Positions 1-12,200 of a stretch of 21,419 nucleotides of DNA are shown here, piece by piece. Under the pieces are notes generated by a model. That model ran no database searches. It was not told the origin of the DNA and saw nothing but the letters and a program-made list of their open reading frames with translations. Source of the stretch: Ochromonadaceae sp. CCMP2298 (lineage: Eukaryota; Sar; Synurophyceae; Ochromonadales; Ochromonadaceae); the NCBI GenBank assembly GCA_026770595.1, contig MU633852.1:1-21419 (forward strand), given 5' to 3'. The position numbers were made by a program, and so were the translations under genes. Position 1 is the first letter of the stretch, and each line of letters starts with the position of its first letter.

Positions 1-274
1 GGGGGGTGGGGGAATAGATGGGTTTGGGGGTGTCAGGGGGATAAAGGGGTGGGATGGGGTTGGTCGGAGGTTTAAGGTGTGAGGGGGTTTGAGGCAGTAG
101 GGGGGGATAGAAAGGTTGGGGAGGGGGGGGAGGACGATAGAGGTGGAGGAGTTGGTAAGTTATGGGGAAAAGAGGCAGAGGGAGCAGGAAGCAGGGGGAG
201 CAGGGGGCAGGGGAGCAGATAGAGGTAACTTCAAACTTATTCTCCTGACTTAAGCACATTCCTGACTTCCTTAC
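1..274 (-). other. Partial last intron of the giant gene (G-rich on plus strand)
   Basis: After the GTAAGG donor at 274 no exon can be recognised. The plus strand is G-rich, with a short minisatellite of GCAGGGGGA type at about 180-217. Positions 153-188 (gttatgg...aggcagagggagcag) match 624-652 inside the intron 548-716, so the two introns are related copies. Confidence 0.6.
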
Positions 275-3200
275 CGTATTCGTGGAGTTCTCCGCCACCA
301 CTTCTTTCTTCCTGACTTTGTCCAACTCCTTCGCCTCCCTCTCCTGAGAGGCCGTAGACCGAATTAGAGACACCATGAAGTATAAAATGGGTTTTAGAAA
401 AACAGTTAGCGTATAGAAGGTGGAAAAACCAGATTTGGCACCAGGGGGGGATAAAAAGGCGTCTTTTGTGTACTTCCTACCTGGTTTAGCTCCAGCCCCC
501 TCAGCCTCTCCCTCAGATCCACGTTTTGCTTCTTCGCCAGCAGTGATCTTGGTAGTGGGGGGGTAGTGGGGGGGTAGTGGGGGGGTAGTGGGGGGTTTAG
601 AGGTGGGGGGTTTGGGGAGAGGTGAGTTATGGAAGGCAGAGGGAGCAGTGGGGGCGGTAGATATAAGACACGTATTCCTGACATCCTTATGCCTGGCATA
701 CTTAATCCTGACTTACCGTGTATCAGCCTCCTGGCGCAGCTCGAGCAGAGATTGGCGGAGGTGTGCGTTCATTTCCTTCTTCTGGCGCAGTTGCTCCTGA
801 GAGGCCGTAGACCGAATAAAATAAACCATACCATATAAAGTTTTAGTAAAAAAACAGTTAGCGTGTTCGGGGTAAAAAGACCAGATTTGGGTAGGGAATC
901 ATTAGAAAAAGACGTATTTTAGGTTACCCGGACACTTACCTTGAGGTTTCGCTGTTCCGCGTACATCAATAGCCTCAGCCGCTCTGACTCTGCCGCCGCT
1001 GACTCTAATTCTTGCTTTGACATGGAGTTTGAGTTCTGCAGGATTTCGACCTTGTCTGACTGCTGCTGGAGGAGAGTGCTGCGGGGGGTGGGGGGGAGAG
1101 GGGCGCCGAGGGGGAGAGGTGTGGGGGGTGGGGAGGGGAGAGGAGGGAGAGGTGAGTATATAGGTCGATATGAGTTAGCACAATTCTTGGCATGCGTAGA
1201 AAAGCATTATAGTAAGGATATATTAATGAGTCAGGGATTCACGGAGTCAGGGAATCAGGGACTCACTTTCTCTGCGCCAGCTCCTGCTGCTTGGACGCCA
1301 TGGCCTTTTTGTTCTTCGCCCCTCTGTGCAGCTCGAACACACGCCGGGCCAAGGCTCTAGTGATGGTCTCCAACAGACTGTGCATCGAGACCAGCTCGTC
1401 CTCATTTGAGGCGGTGCAGGTGGTGGGGGCCTCAGCCATGTCGTCCCACCTGAGGGTCGTTTCTATCCGCCCCTCTCCATTCCCCCCACCCCTATCCCCC
1501 CTCTCTTTGTCGCGGCGCTGCGCGGCGGGCGAGCGCACCGCGTGATAGGGACTGGTGGGGGCACTTTTACCCCTACTGGTGGGCTCGGGACTGCCACTAC
1601 CCCCCATACCCCCACTGCCCATAAAGAAATCGCCCCCCCCCTCTCCAGCCGCCCGCATCAGCGCACTCTCCTCTGCCGTGAAGTACACAGTCAGACTGCC
1701 CTGCACCTCGTAGCACTCGAACACGATCTCTAGCTGCTCTAAGCCATCAAGCTCGCCCCCCGCCTCCCCCCACTGGTCTTTCAAACTGGCATGCCCGAAC
1801 CTCGACCCCCCCTGTACCTCCTGAGTTAGCGAAAAGGACAAACCAGCTGCCCCGGTTCCAGCCCCAGACCCGGCAGGTGCAGGAGTAGATAAAGGGGCCG
1901 ACTTGTCCAGACCCTCCCGGCGGTGGCGGTCTTTCTGCGAGAGGTCTAGGTAGGTGACGCGGTGCGAGTGGGGGGATTGGGGGGAGTGGGGGGTGATGGC
2001 AGAGAGATTGGAGGGGGATTGGAAGGCTGCCCCCCCACCCATACCCCCCATACCACCACCCGCACCACCCATACCACCCCCACCCCCCGTGGAGGCATTG
2101 GAGGCGTGCGTGGTCTGATTGGAGGCATAGTCGATGGTGCAGTTGTACACCGTACTGCTAGTAGCTGTGTCCCGTACGAGCAGTGTGGAGGCCCGGATAG
2201 GCAATCGACACAAAACCTCCTGCACCTGAGAGGCCGTAGTCCGAATTAGATATAAAGAATAAAGTTGTAGAAAACCAGTTAGCGTATAGAAGGTGAAAAG
2301 ACCAGATTTGGGTAGGGAATCCTGATAAAAAAGACGAAGAAGACGTCTTTTAAGTTATTCGGGGGTGGGGGGGGGGCACCTACCTGCTGCAGTAGTCCGG
2401 CGGCTCTGTTGCCCTCTGAGGTGAGCAGTGTAACGACGGAGGAGAGGAGGGAGATGCGCGCCTGGGCAGCCTGAGTGGAGGGTGTGTGTGGATGGGTGTA
2501 GAAGTGGTTAAAAAGACAGATGGGTGGGTGGGAAAGTGGTTAGGGGGCTGGTAGCAGTGATGGTGGTAGTAGTAGTAGTAGTAGTAGTAGCGCATTGAGT
2601 GGATTATTAGTTATGTATACCTGTAGGTACACCTCCCACTCTGCCTCCCACTGCCTAAGGCCCGCCGCGGCCACGCAGTGCTGCAGCAGATGTGCCACAG
2701 AACTGCGCAGCATGCGTACTGTAGGCAGACAGGGGGAAAGCAATCCCACCACAACACCCTCGACCATCTCCGCTAATGCTAGCTCGTCAGGCACCGGCCT
2801 GAGCTTCTTTTTGCCCCTCTTGCCCCCCTGAGCCCCCACCGCCGGCGCAAGTCCAAGCGGCGCCCCGGTCATGCCGTGCACCCCCTCAGAGGGAGTCAGC
2901 TGCGCCCGCAGCAGCATCTCCAGTATAGCTGGCTGCTCCGCACCGGCCACATACACCAGCAACTGGAATTCTACAGTGCCGTCGGGGCGTAGATATCGCC
3001 CCACACCTGCACTCTCTTCCACTATCGGGACCTTCGCCTTGTGCCCCGCCCCCTGCCCAGCCCCCGCCTGTCCGTGGCTGTGGGGGGTGGTAACGGGTAC
3101 GGGCACTGGCAGCAGGCTGAACCCCTCTGCTGTCTCCCTCAGTGCCTGCACCTGCCCAGGCGTCAGAGCTGACCTCCCCACACTCCATTGCTTCTGCTTA

Positions 3201-6200
3201 CACCTCCGGTACACCGCAGCATCCCTCACCAGCGCATAGGTAGGCTTCACCACAACCCTCTCGTCCTCCTCGTCCTCCACCTTGGCCTTAGCCTTCTGCT
3301 GCGCCTGCTGCGCCTTCTCCTGCCTCTGTGCCTTGCGAACAGCCGCAGTGCCGGCCACAGGTCCTGAGCTCTTGGACTCACCGAAATCTTCAGCCCCACT
3401 GTCCCCCTCCTCCTTGGGCCTCTCCTCGGGCAGAGAGGCGGTTAGCCATACACCAACTGGGGAAGAGGAGGAGCTGGCACCACCTACACCCATCCCCATC
3501 CCCATCCCCCCCCCCATCCCCCCCCCCCCCCCCTTACCGGTACCCACCCCCAGGTTGACCCAGTGCAGCCTAGCATTAACCCAAGCCGCCTCGAATGTAT
3601 TGGCGAATCTCGCTGGCGCCGCCTCCTCATCCGAGTCCTCCCCCCCCCGTGTAGGCAGAGCCATGGGAGTCTTCTGGAAGACATGGGAGAGGGTGGCGGC
3701 CACCTGCTCCACAGTCAGATCCAGAGGCCGGAAGTCCGCTCCTACACCACCACCTACACCTGACCCTGACCCTCCTATACCCCCTATACCTCCACCTCCA
3801 CCCCCTACACCACCCTCATCAGGAGCAGCCAGCAGCAGCACCTGCTCAAGACACTGCGCGCTTCGACCGCACACAAACCCCTCCAACAACGACTGCTGCA
3901 GTGCCAGATCCCTCTCCGCCCTGTGTCTGCACAGCACCATGCTGGTAGATAGATATCTTGTCACACCCGTCAGGAATCCGAAATACAGTGAGGGCCGATC
4001 CTGCTGCACCCCATGCCCGCCCCCGTGGGAGGTCTTTCTCTGGCTATGGCTGCTACTGTGTCCGTGGGGGCTGTGGGGGCTGCTTGGTTCCTTGGAGTCG
4101 AGCATTTTGTTCACGTATTCGTCTCTGGCTTCGATGGACTCAAACACAAGCTGCAGGGCCCATGCGTGAGAGGGGTTGCACTTGGTGGACCGCTCGCCCA
4201 CCCCCCCCACCCCCCCCCCCGTACCGCCAATACCACCACCCATACCCAGACCCCCCATACTCTGCCCCATACCCACACCCCTTCTGGTCTGGTCATACCT
4301 CCCCCCGTACCCCCCCTGTTCGTACTGTCCCGGAGGCTTACTAGGCAGCAGCACGGCCTCCACTGCGCCCCGCAGAGTCGCCTCGACCCAGGGAAGTCGC
4401 AGCACAGGTGAGCCGAACTCGTCCGCACCCTCCCCACCCACAGAGCCCCCACCAGCCCCAGCACCCACACCCACAGTCCCGCCCACCATAATTCCCCCAC
4501 CCCCACCTCCAGCCCCACCTGCAGGGTGGGGGTCTTCGTGATGCAGGGCTGCGTGCTCTACTACTGGTATGATGATGCTGCGGGCCAGGGCAGGCACGCG
4601 CTGCTTGTCCCCCCTCTCCCCTCCCTCCTCCACCTCCACGATATCCCCCACATCGACGATCAAAGGCACCCCCTGGTACACAGCCAGCGCGGCCATTCGC
4701 AGGGTCGCTGCCTCGTACTTCGCAGCCGCAGCGGACGCGTAGGCTACTGTATTTACACTGCCGCCCGCGCCTACACCGGGGTAATCAACCGTCAGCATGC
4801 GCTGCAGCGCGCGGCGGCTTAGCGACTTTGTTGCCGCCTCGAAGCGGTGGTCGAAGGGGTCCTCGGGCGCGCGGCTCGCAACCGACATTGCGTCAGTGCG
4901 CAGCAGGTCTGCGATCTCCCCACACACCGTGCGGCTGAGAGGCCGACCGAATTATAAGTATTAAGTTTGAGAAAAACAGTTAGCGTATAGAAGGTGAAAA
5001 GACCAGATTTGGCACCAGGGGACGATAAAAAGACAGTACTATACATGTGGATGAAGATGAAGACGAAGACTCTGGAACAGATAATAAGACGTTTTTGTGT
5101 AATTTGGGGGGAGGGGAACACCTACCTGGCCGAGATCATGACAGCCTTTGTTGCGCCGCCCAGCACCTCGCAGATGCTGTCCTGCGCGCTCGACACGCTG
5201 TGCAGCACGTCCTGCAGGAGGGGGGAGAACTCTGAGCTCTCCGGGGCGAGGTTAATGGAGCCCAGACTGGAGCCACTAAGATCTGCCGCCCCCCCGTGTG
5301 TGGTTGCGTGCAATTCTTCGAGGAGGTCCGCATACCTGTATACGAATACCGGATAAGAGGGACACATACGTAAGATAAGAGGGTTAGATGAATACAACGA
5401 ATAAGAGGGTTAAATACATATGCCAGAAGTCTAATCAGCACATACCGTCTGTGGAGCTCGTTGTCGCTGGATTCCTGCATAAGTCTTTGACTCGACCCCA
5501 CCAGTGCGGTAGAAATAGCCGTGACCTCCGCGTTAGCTAGAGAAATCGCCTCCCGCTGCTGCTGCGCATGCACGTATGTCTGTACCAGCTCCGCCACACC
5601 TGCGAAGGCCTTGATGTCCGCAGCACTGGGCCGTCTCGTCATCTCCACCACCAGCAAGTCGTCATGATCGCGCAGCACCCGTTCGTTGCGAGAGGCCGCC
5701 CCTGCTCCCTCGAAATGCACAACCTTCCACTTCGAGTTGGCCAGCGCCGCACCCCCACTCCCTGTGGTTTTGCGGACCGGGTCCTGGTGAGTGCCTGCTG
5801 AGCTGATCCCGCAGGCTAGTATGTACTTCGACGGAGCCCCCTCGGCGCGCTCGACCTCCGACGTGCCTGACGCATTCGACGAGGAATTCGACCCGTATTT
5901 GGAGGAAACGCGGGGCTTGTAGGACAGCACGGAGGCGGAGTAGAGCACGAAGATCTCCATATTGGAAGACTTCATAGCAAAGGCCTCGTACTTCTCCACC
6001 AATGTGTACAGAGGTTGGTAGGAGCTGGGGCGCACGTGGAGTACGTGGGGGGGGGCCTCGGGAGCCCCTGATGACACGACGCCCGCCGCGTAGGAGAACA
6101 AAATGCCCTCGTACACCACGCCTGTGTACCGTGCGTCCGCCTCTGTCTCGTCGTTCAACTTCGCTGAGGGCTGCTTCATGGAGGGCGTAACGTGCAGCAT

Positions 6201-9200
6201 GCAAGCTTCGGCGCGCAGCAGACTGGCCAATAACTTCCCCACCCACTTAGACACGGGACTGTACACCGCCGCAGCCGCGATCTTGTCCAGCTGCATCTGA
6301 GCATGCCTCGAGCTGCGCTCGGACCTTCCTGACTTTCCAGACTTGCCAGACTTGCCCGAGGCGACACTCTTATTGCCCTTCGACACACTCTTATTGCCCT
6401 TATTGACAGACTGGTTTCCTGACTTTCCACCTACCGAGCGACTACCAGAGGAGCGAGAGGAGTTCGCTGAGGGTGCTGACCCTTTTTCTACCACCACCTC
6501 AGGCGGGCGTACTGGGTCTACGATGTACTGCAGCGCCTCTGTATAGGGTGAGGGTAGATGTAGAGGGTATAGAAGTGGTGAGTGGGTGATTGAGTGGTTG
6601 AAGGGGTTTGACGGATAGGTACTGCATAGTATATAGTATATAGTATAGTATTAGTATGGTATAGTATAGTGTATTACAGTGTAGTTTAGTAATAGTAATA
6701 GTACAGTATAGTGTACAGTATAGTGTACAGTATAGTGTACAGTATAGTGATAGTATAGTAATAGTACAGTATAGTGTACCTGCGAGGGCCCGCCAGTGCA
6801 CCCCGCCGGTCATGTTGTGCTCCGTATCGAGCCTGTAGGTGAACTCGGCTGGTCCGGAGATTCGCCCCTTGGCCATGATTCCTAGTCCTGCGTGCTCTAG
6901 GGTGCGGCTCTGCAGGGCCACGTGCTGTCCCATATAGGTCAGCGCCTGCTCTACGCGGTCCCGCCCCACCCGGCGCATCGCATCCCCCAATTCGACATTC
7001 AGATCGCCAGAAGAGTCGTCCCCACCCCCACCCCCACCCCCATTGGAGCTCTGTCCCATACTAGACCCCCCCCCACCCTCCCCACCGGCGGAGGAGCCCT
7101 GGGGGGCGGCGGCTTGTATACCAGGGTTGGCGATATCTCCCCCCACGAGGAGGTACTGCACTACGGCGACTACGACTTTTTCACCTGAGAGGGAGGGTAA
7201 TTGTTGTTTGTAGGGTGGGTTAAATAGGTGTGTAGGGTGGGTTTAATAGGTGTATAGGGTGGGTTTAATAGGTGTTTGGGCTGGGTTACCTGAGACGGAT
7301 ACGAAGCTGTTGCCGTCGTCCGAAAAGTCGTCCCCCATCTCCTCCACCACAGGCAGCGACGCCAGGATAGGCTGGTACAACAGTCGAACCGTGGGGAAAC
7401 TCCCCTCACCCGTGAAGCCCTGCGCACTGTAGAAGGCCAGTAGATGCGGCAGTGCTTGCAGTAGCTCCTCCCCCTGCACCACCACAGTCTCCTTGCTGAT
7501 CAGCGCCTCGAGGAACTTAGCCTGACTGTGCAGAGTGTTCACATCCAGACAGTTATCGCTAGTACGCACCGCGTTCGACAGGTTCATAGCGCTAATATGC
7601 GATCCAGGCTCCAGCACCCACCACACAGTAGCGAATATGTCGGGCGTGGTCTCTTCGAGCGCGTGCTCCTTCAGCTGCATGTGCGGGGTCTGCTTGAGCG
7701 CCTTCAGGGTGGTGGCGAACTCGTTCGATGTGTCTGTGTCCATACTGCCCTCCTCCTCCTCCTATTTATAGAATGAGTATAGAATGGGTATAGAATGGGT
7801 GGGTTTAATACATATTTGCGATATATAGAGGAGAAATGTACATTTGTAATATATAGGGGGGTTACCTCATCAGCGCACGCCGCCAACGTGCTGAGAAGCA
7901 GGTTGAGGTAGGGAGACATCTCGTCATATGCTGCAAGCTCTGATAAAACCTCCAATGCTTTGCGCAGCAGCTGGGTGGTGGAGACAGCTGAGAGGCGTCC
8001 GAATTAGATAAACCAAAGCATAAAATTTAAACCAAAGCATAAAACCAAAGAAAGACAGTTAGCGTATAGAAGGAAGGACCAGATTTGGGTAGGGATAAAA
8101 GACATGATGAAATGACGAACACGTCTTTTATGCGACTCTCACCTGTGGCGATGGCCGAGTGCAGTGCCACCATGTCGGGCACCACGGCGTCGTTTTCTGC
8201 CACCTTGTCGTCCCCGCTCTGCATGAGGGGGAGGGGGTTAGAAGGGTAGAAGGGTAAGCGATAAAACTATAAAAGCTTATAAAACCCACAACAATATAGT
8301 ATAAATAGCTATAAAACCCAAAACAATATGGTATAAATAGCTATAAAACCCACAACAATATTGTAGAAATAGCTATAAAACCCATGATTGAGGGCCTACC
8401 TGCACGCTATCGTCATCCAGCTCCTTGTGGTTGGGGGGCAGTATAGACAGGCTACTGAGAACGGCCTCGTGGTAGGCCCTGAATGCCCTCGCCTGAGAGA
8501 GTGGACCGGATTAGTTATTAGTACAAAGTTTCAGAAAAAAAACAGTTGTATGTTCGAGGTGAAAAGGCCAGATTTGTGTAGGGAATCATGATGGGTCCAG
8601 GGAATCCTGATAAAAAGACAGATCAAAAGACATAAATGTAATGCGGACACCTACCTTTGCGCGGCACTCCTCACGGGAAGACTTGTAGTTGGATCGGATC
8701 TCGAGTCCGTTCTCTTGCTCCTGCGTGTACAGGTGCGTTACGCCTATAGGGGTACAGGGGGGTAGAGGGATAGAAGTGGGTTTAGGTTTGTATGCGGGTA
8801 AGGGTTAGTGCTATTGCTAGGTGGGGCTATTGTTAGGGTTGGTGTCAGATAGCGACATAGTTAGGGTAAGTGACATAGGACAGAACCGTTGACGACAAAG
8901 GACGTGGAGACATAGACAAGGACATACTTACCTAGGAACTTCTCGATTACCAGTGCCACGGTGCCCATAGCTTGCTGACCCACGGTGTGCTGAGGTGGGT
9001 AAGAGGTGGGTAAGAGGGTAAGAGGTGGGTAAGAGGGGAGGAACGTGAGTACATGCAACCCCGAACATCCTTCCACTATAACTCTATCCCTGTACTATAT
9101 ACTTATCTCACCTGCAGATTAGGGTCGTTCAGCAGCCTCTGCATTATGTTCGGGTCGTTCCCCTGCCCCCCCACGCTCACGATGGGCTCACTATCCCCCA

Positions 9201-12200
9201 GATGAGGTGCATCCTTCAGCATACTGCCTAGCTCCTGATGAATCTGCAGCAGGCTGCACGCCAGTCCTTGGCTATGCACCTGCAGTGGAGGGTCGTGGGT
9301 TGTTTAATTATTTGTGGTTTGTACTAGTGTTATTAAGCGCATTAGTGTTATTCAGCGTGTGTTATTCAGCGTATGAGTATTCAGCATAGAGCACAGAGGA
9401 TAGTACGTACAGCACATACGTACCTGCATCTGCGCCCTGTACCCCCGCGTATCAGACACCTGCATAGATGAGTCGAACTGCTGTCTGTAGAGGCTGCTCA
9501 CCAAAGCGCCTAGGCGTAGACCGAATTAGATCAAAGTACATAGTTTTAGAAAAACAGTTAGCGTACAGGTGGAAAGACCAGATTTGGTTAGGGACTCATG
9601 ATAAAGAGACGTCCAGGGCACGATAAAAAGATGTTATTTGTGTAGTTCTACGGACCTGTGGTATCCCCCACGCGCATTATGCAGCTAAGGATGCCCCTTG
9701 TCAGGCTGAGAGGCGTCCGAATTAGATACACCATAAAGAATAAAGTTTTAGAAAAAGACCAGTTAGCGAGTGTTCCGAGGTGAAAAGACTAGATTTGGGT
9801 AGGGAATCATGAAAGGTATGACAAAAAGTCGAAAAGACGTATTTTGTGTAATTCCTACCTGGAGCAGTGGCGGACCGCCTCGGGGGTGATGGGGACCATC
9901 TTGTTCTTGGTGTCGGGGTGCAGCACGTCCTCGCGGGATATGTAGGAGAGCGGGGGAAAGCGCTCCTCCCCCTCTGTGTACAGGGTTGGGGTTAGGGTAC
10001 GGATAAGGGTAAGGGTAAGGGTTAGAGTTAGGGTTGGAAGGAGAGGGTTATATACACAGGTGTGGGTGGGTTTTATAGATGGGTGATGGGGAGATGGGGT
10101 GATGGGTGTGGGGTGTGAGTTGTGTGTGTCACCTGTGTCTTGGGAGTTCATACTGAGGTAGACCAGCACCGAGCCCACGACCATCTCCTCACCCACGCCC
10201 CCCCCCGACGGCGAGGCAGTTATCAGCACCTGCAGTACGCGCACGTCGGATTGTAGAAACAGGTGGGCAGCAGATAGCACCTCCTGGACGGCGCCCACGT
10301 TCGTCTTGGACCGCGTGGTGGCGCTACGATGAGAATAAAGGTAAGAAAAATAATATGGGTAAAGTATGTGCTAATTGCAAAATTCCGAAAAGTATGAACA
10401 CGCGCAGTATTATGTACCTGTGCTGCAGCATCTTGATATGCTCGAGGGAGTTCATTTCCACGTAGTGTATGGAGGTCTTGGTGGCAGGTGAGGCGTACTG
10501 GGTGAGTGAGAGAGTGAGAGGGGTAGAGAGTGAGAGTGAGAGGGTGAGAGGGTGAGAGTGAGAGGGAATGAGAGAGGGAGACTTAGACTTTGACGCATAC
10601 TTAAACACATCCTTACCTCCTCCCCCTGGGGCAGATGTCTGGCCTGGAACTGTGCCTGGTTGTGCCTCTCCAGCAGCTCCCCGTGAGCAAACCGGTCGAA
10701 CACCTGCTGACCTGAGAGGCCGAATTAGAGAATCAGTATAAAGTTTTAGAAAAATGGTTAGCGTATAGAAGGTGAAAAGACCAGAGTTGGGTAGGGAATA
10801 ACAAAAAGAGGTATCAAACGACAGATAAAAAGACTCCTTTTATGTAGTTCAACCTACCTGTGGCCGGTGCGAGAAGACGTGAGGGCCCCTGCAGCATGGT
10901 CATGACCTTTCCTGACTTTGATGATACAGTCCCGACATCTGAGCAGCACCTGACAAGCTCCACTTCCTTATCCTTGGGGATCTCCCCCTGGAAGCGCAGC
11001 TGGTACCCCACCGCGCCCAGACATCTGTCCCCTATGATGCGCTTGATGATGGTGATCGTCTGCATCAGGATGCGCTGGCACTGGCCCTCCACGTTGGGTG
11101 TGGGCGCCTCCTGCGGCTCCTCCTCTCCTGTTATGTGTTGTGGTATGTTGTGTGATATGTATTATGTGTTGTCGTATGTATTATGCAGTATGTATGTATT
11201 ATGTGTTATATATTGTATATTATGTATTATATTTCCTCACCCTTGAAGTCGCTGTTTAGCCCCTTCGTAGCTGCCTTCACCAGCTCTTCTATACCCGACA
11301 TGCACTCGAACCAGGGCTGGGACGCGGCCAGCACTCTTGAGGGCAAGAAGAGCTCATCTAGACAGGCCTGAAGTCTCGCCATACTACAATCGGGGGTAGA
11401 TAAACATTATAGGAGAGGGTTAAATACACATACGAGTATAGAAGTGGGGGCTTAATACACATTATAGTATAGAAAGTTAGGGTTTAAATACCTGGAGGGC
11501 ACAATCATGCGGTCTTGGCGGCACGCGATGATGTAGTAGTGGTCCAGGGCGGCATTCGATACCCCGTCCAGCACACCCGCCTCCTCGTCTGATTCCTCCC
11601 CCCCCTGTGCGTGCTGGCTGGGCTGCAGGGGGGAGTAGAGCAGTATGAGGGAGTGGGGGTCGACTAGGGCCATCTCGTGGGCGCCCTTGGTGGCCTTGTC
11701 CAGGTTGGTGCCCACGTCCACGTAGCTAGAAAAGGTAGAAATGGTAGAAATGGTAGAAATGGTAGAAAAGGAAGGTTGTGTGAGCTATCAGATAGGTGCA
11801 CGGGACAGCATCAGGACACGTATAGAACGTATATGGCAGTTCTATATAATCATATGGGCAATTATAAGGTTGTAATAAGGATGTGTTCTTACCCATACAA
11901 GTCGAACTCATGCCCCCCCTCCAGCCCCCCCCCATGCCCTCCCCCATGGTGCACCCCGTGTCTGCGCTTCTGCTGCTTGTCGTGCATGTCTGGTTGATAT
12001 GTGGGTAGGGTCAATATGTGGTTGGGGTTAATATGTGGTTAGATGGGTTAATATGGTGTATGTGGTAATAGATAGGGTGTTTACCTGATAGATAGTTGTG
12101 CAACACGCCCCCCATACCCCCCTCCAGCACGATCAACCTCGATGTACGTACTCTGTTCACACCCTGCCCCATACCCACACCCACACCCGCGGGGGCCTCC

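Larger units (their letters stand above)
275..2470 (-). other. Giant gene section 7: exons 35-40 (residues 3633-4099), C-terminal coiled coil
   Basis: Exons: 2384-2470, 1267-2225, 940-1078, 717-796, 481-547, 275-343. Exon 36 contains another Gly/Met insert (GGGGGMGGAGGGMGGMGGG), a GAF-like strand pair (IVFECYEVQGSLTVYFTAEE) and a helix (LETITRALARRVFELHRG). Exons 37-40 are almost wholly helical and charged (KQQELAQRNTLLQQQSDKVE; EQLRQKKEMNAHLRQSLLEL; DLRERLRGLELNQEREAKEL), a classical coiled coil that continues past the left edge. Exon 40 ends phase 0 at a GTAAGG donor, so the gene is not finished here. Confidence 0.85.
5126..8989 (-). other. Giant gene section 5: exons 25-33 (residues 1989-2861), GAF-like unit and coiled coil
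   Basis: Exons: 8932-8989, 8655-8743, 8400-8492, 8143-8218, 7866-7987, 7290-7761, 6780-7184, 5446-6538, 5126-5335. Exon 32 has a Ser/Lys/Gly linker (NKSVSKGNKSVASGKSGKSG). Near residue 2513 a helix-plus-strand (KWVGKLLASLLRAEACMLHV) opens a domain of about 250 residues ending LVVEMTRRPSAADIKAFAG and a long helix. That order matches a GAF domain: helix, core strand, closing strand and helix. The helix continues over the exon 32/33 junction (NELHRR-YADLLEELHA) as a short coiled coil. Confidence 0.8.
9112..11989 (-). other. Giant gene section 4: exons 14-24 (residues 1479-1988), many small exons
   Basis: Exons: 11893-11989, 11492-11725, 11241-11383, 10858-11127, 10617-10711, 10418-10497, 10133-10323, 9859-9973, 9656-9705, 9424-9509, 9112-9279. 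Exon 14 is His/Gly-rich (GVHHGGGHGGGLEGGHEF). Exons 17-20 encode another helix/strand unit (VQEVLSAAHLFLQSDVRVLQ then VVGSVLVYLSMNS) that looks GAF-like. Exon 22 is only 50 nt and lies between two introner copies. Exons 23-24 form helical, Gln-rich sequence (SSLYRQQFDSSMQ, LLQIHQELGSMLKD). Confidence 0.85.

Noticed and set aside
3530-3545. A GGTAAGGGGG donor-like site in exon 34, suggesting the Gly-rich tract is an intron
   Set aside because: The tract stays in frame and no acceptor with a pyrimidine tract lies on its far side, so splicing is not required. RNA data could still overturn this.
3282-4169. Long plus-strand open frame (295 codons, Pro/Ser-rich)
   Set aside because: It is the antisense of exon 34 of the giant gene. 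Its proline runs are the complement of the Gly-rich inserts, and it has no domain-like sequence.
9983-10037. True telomere end or chromosome-end junction
   Set aside because: The units are irregular, only about 55 bases long, and lie within an intron bounded by coding exons in phase.
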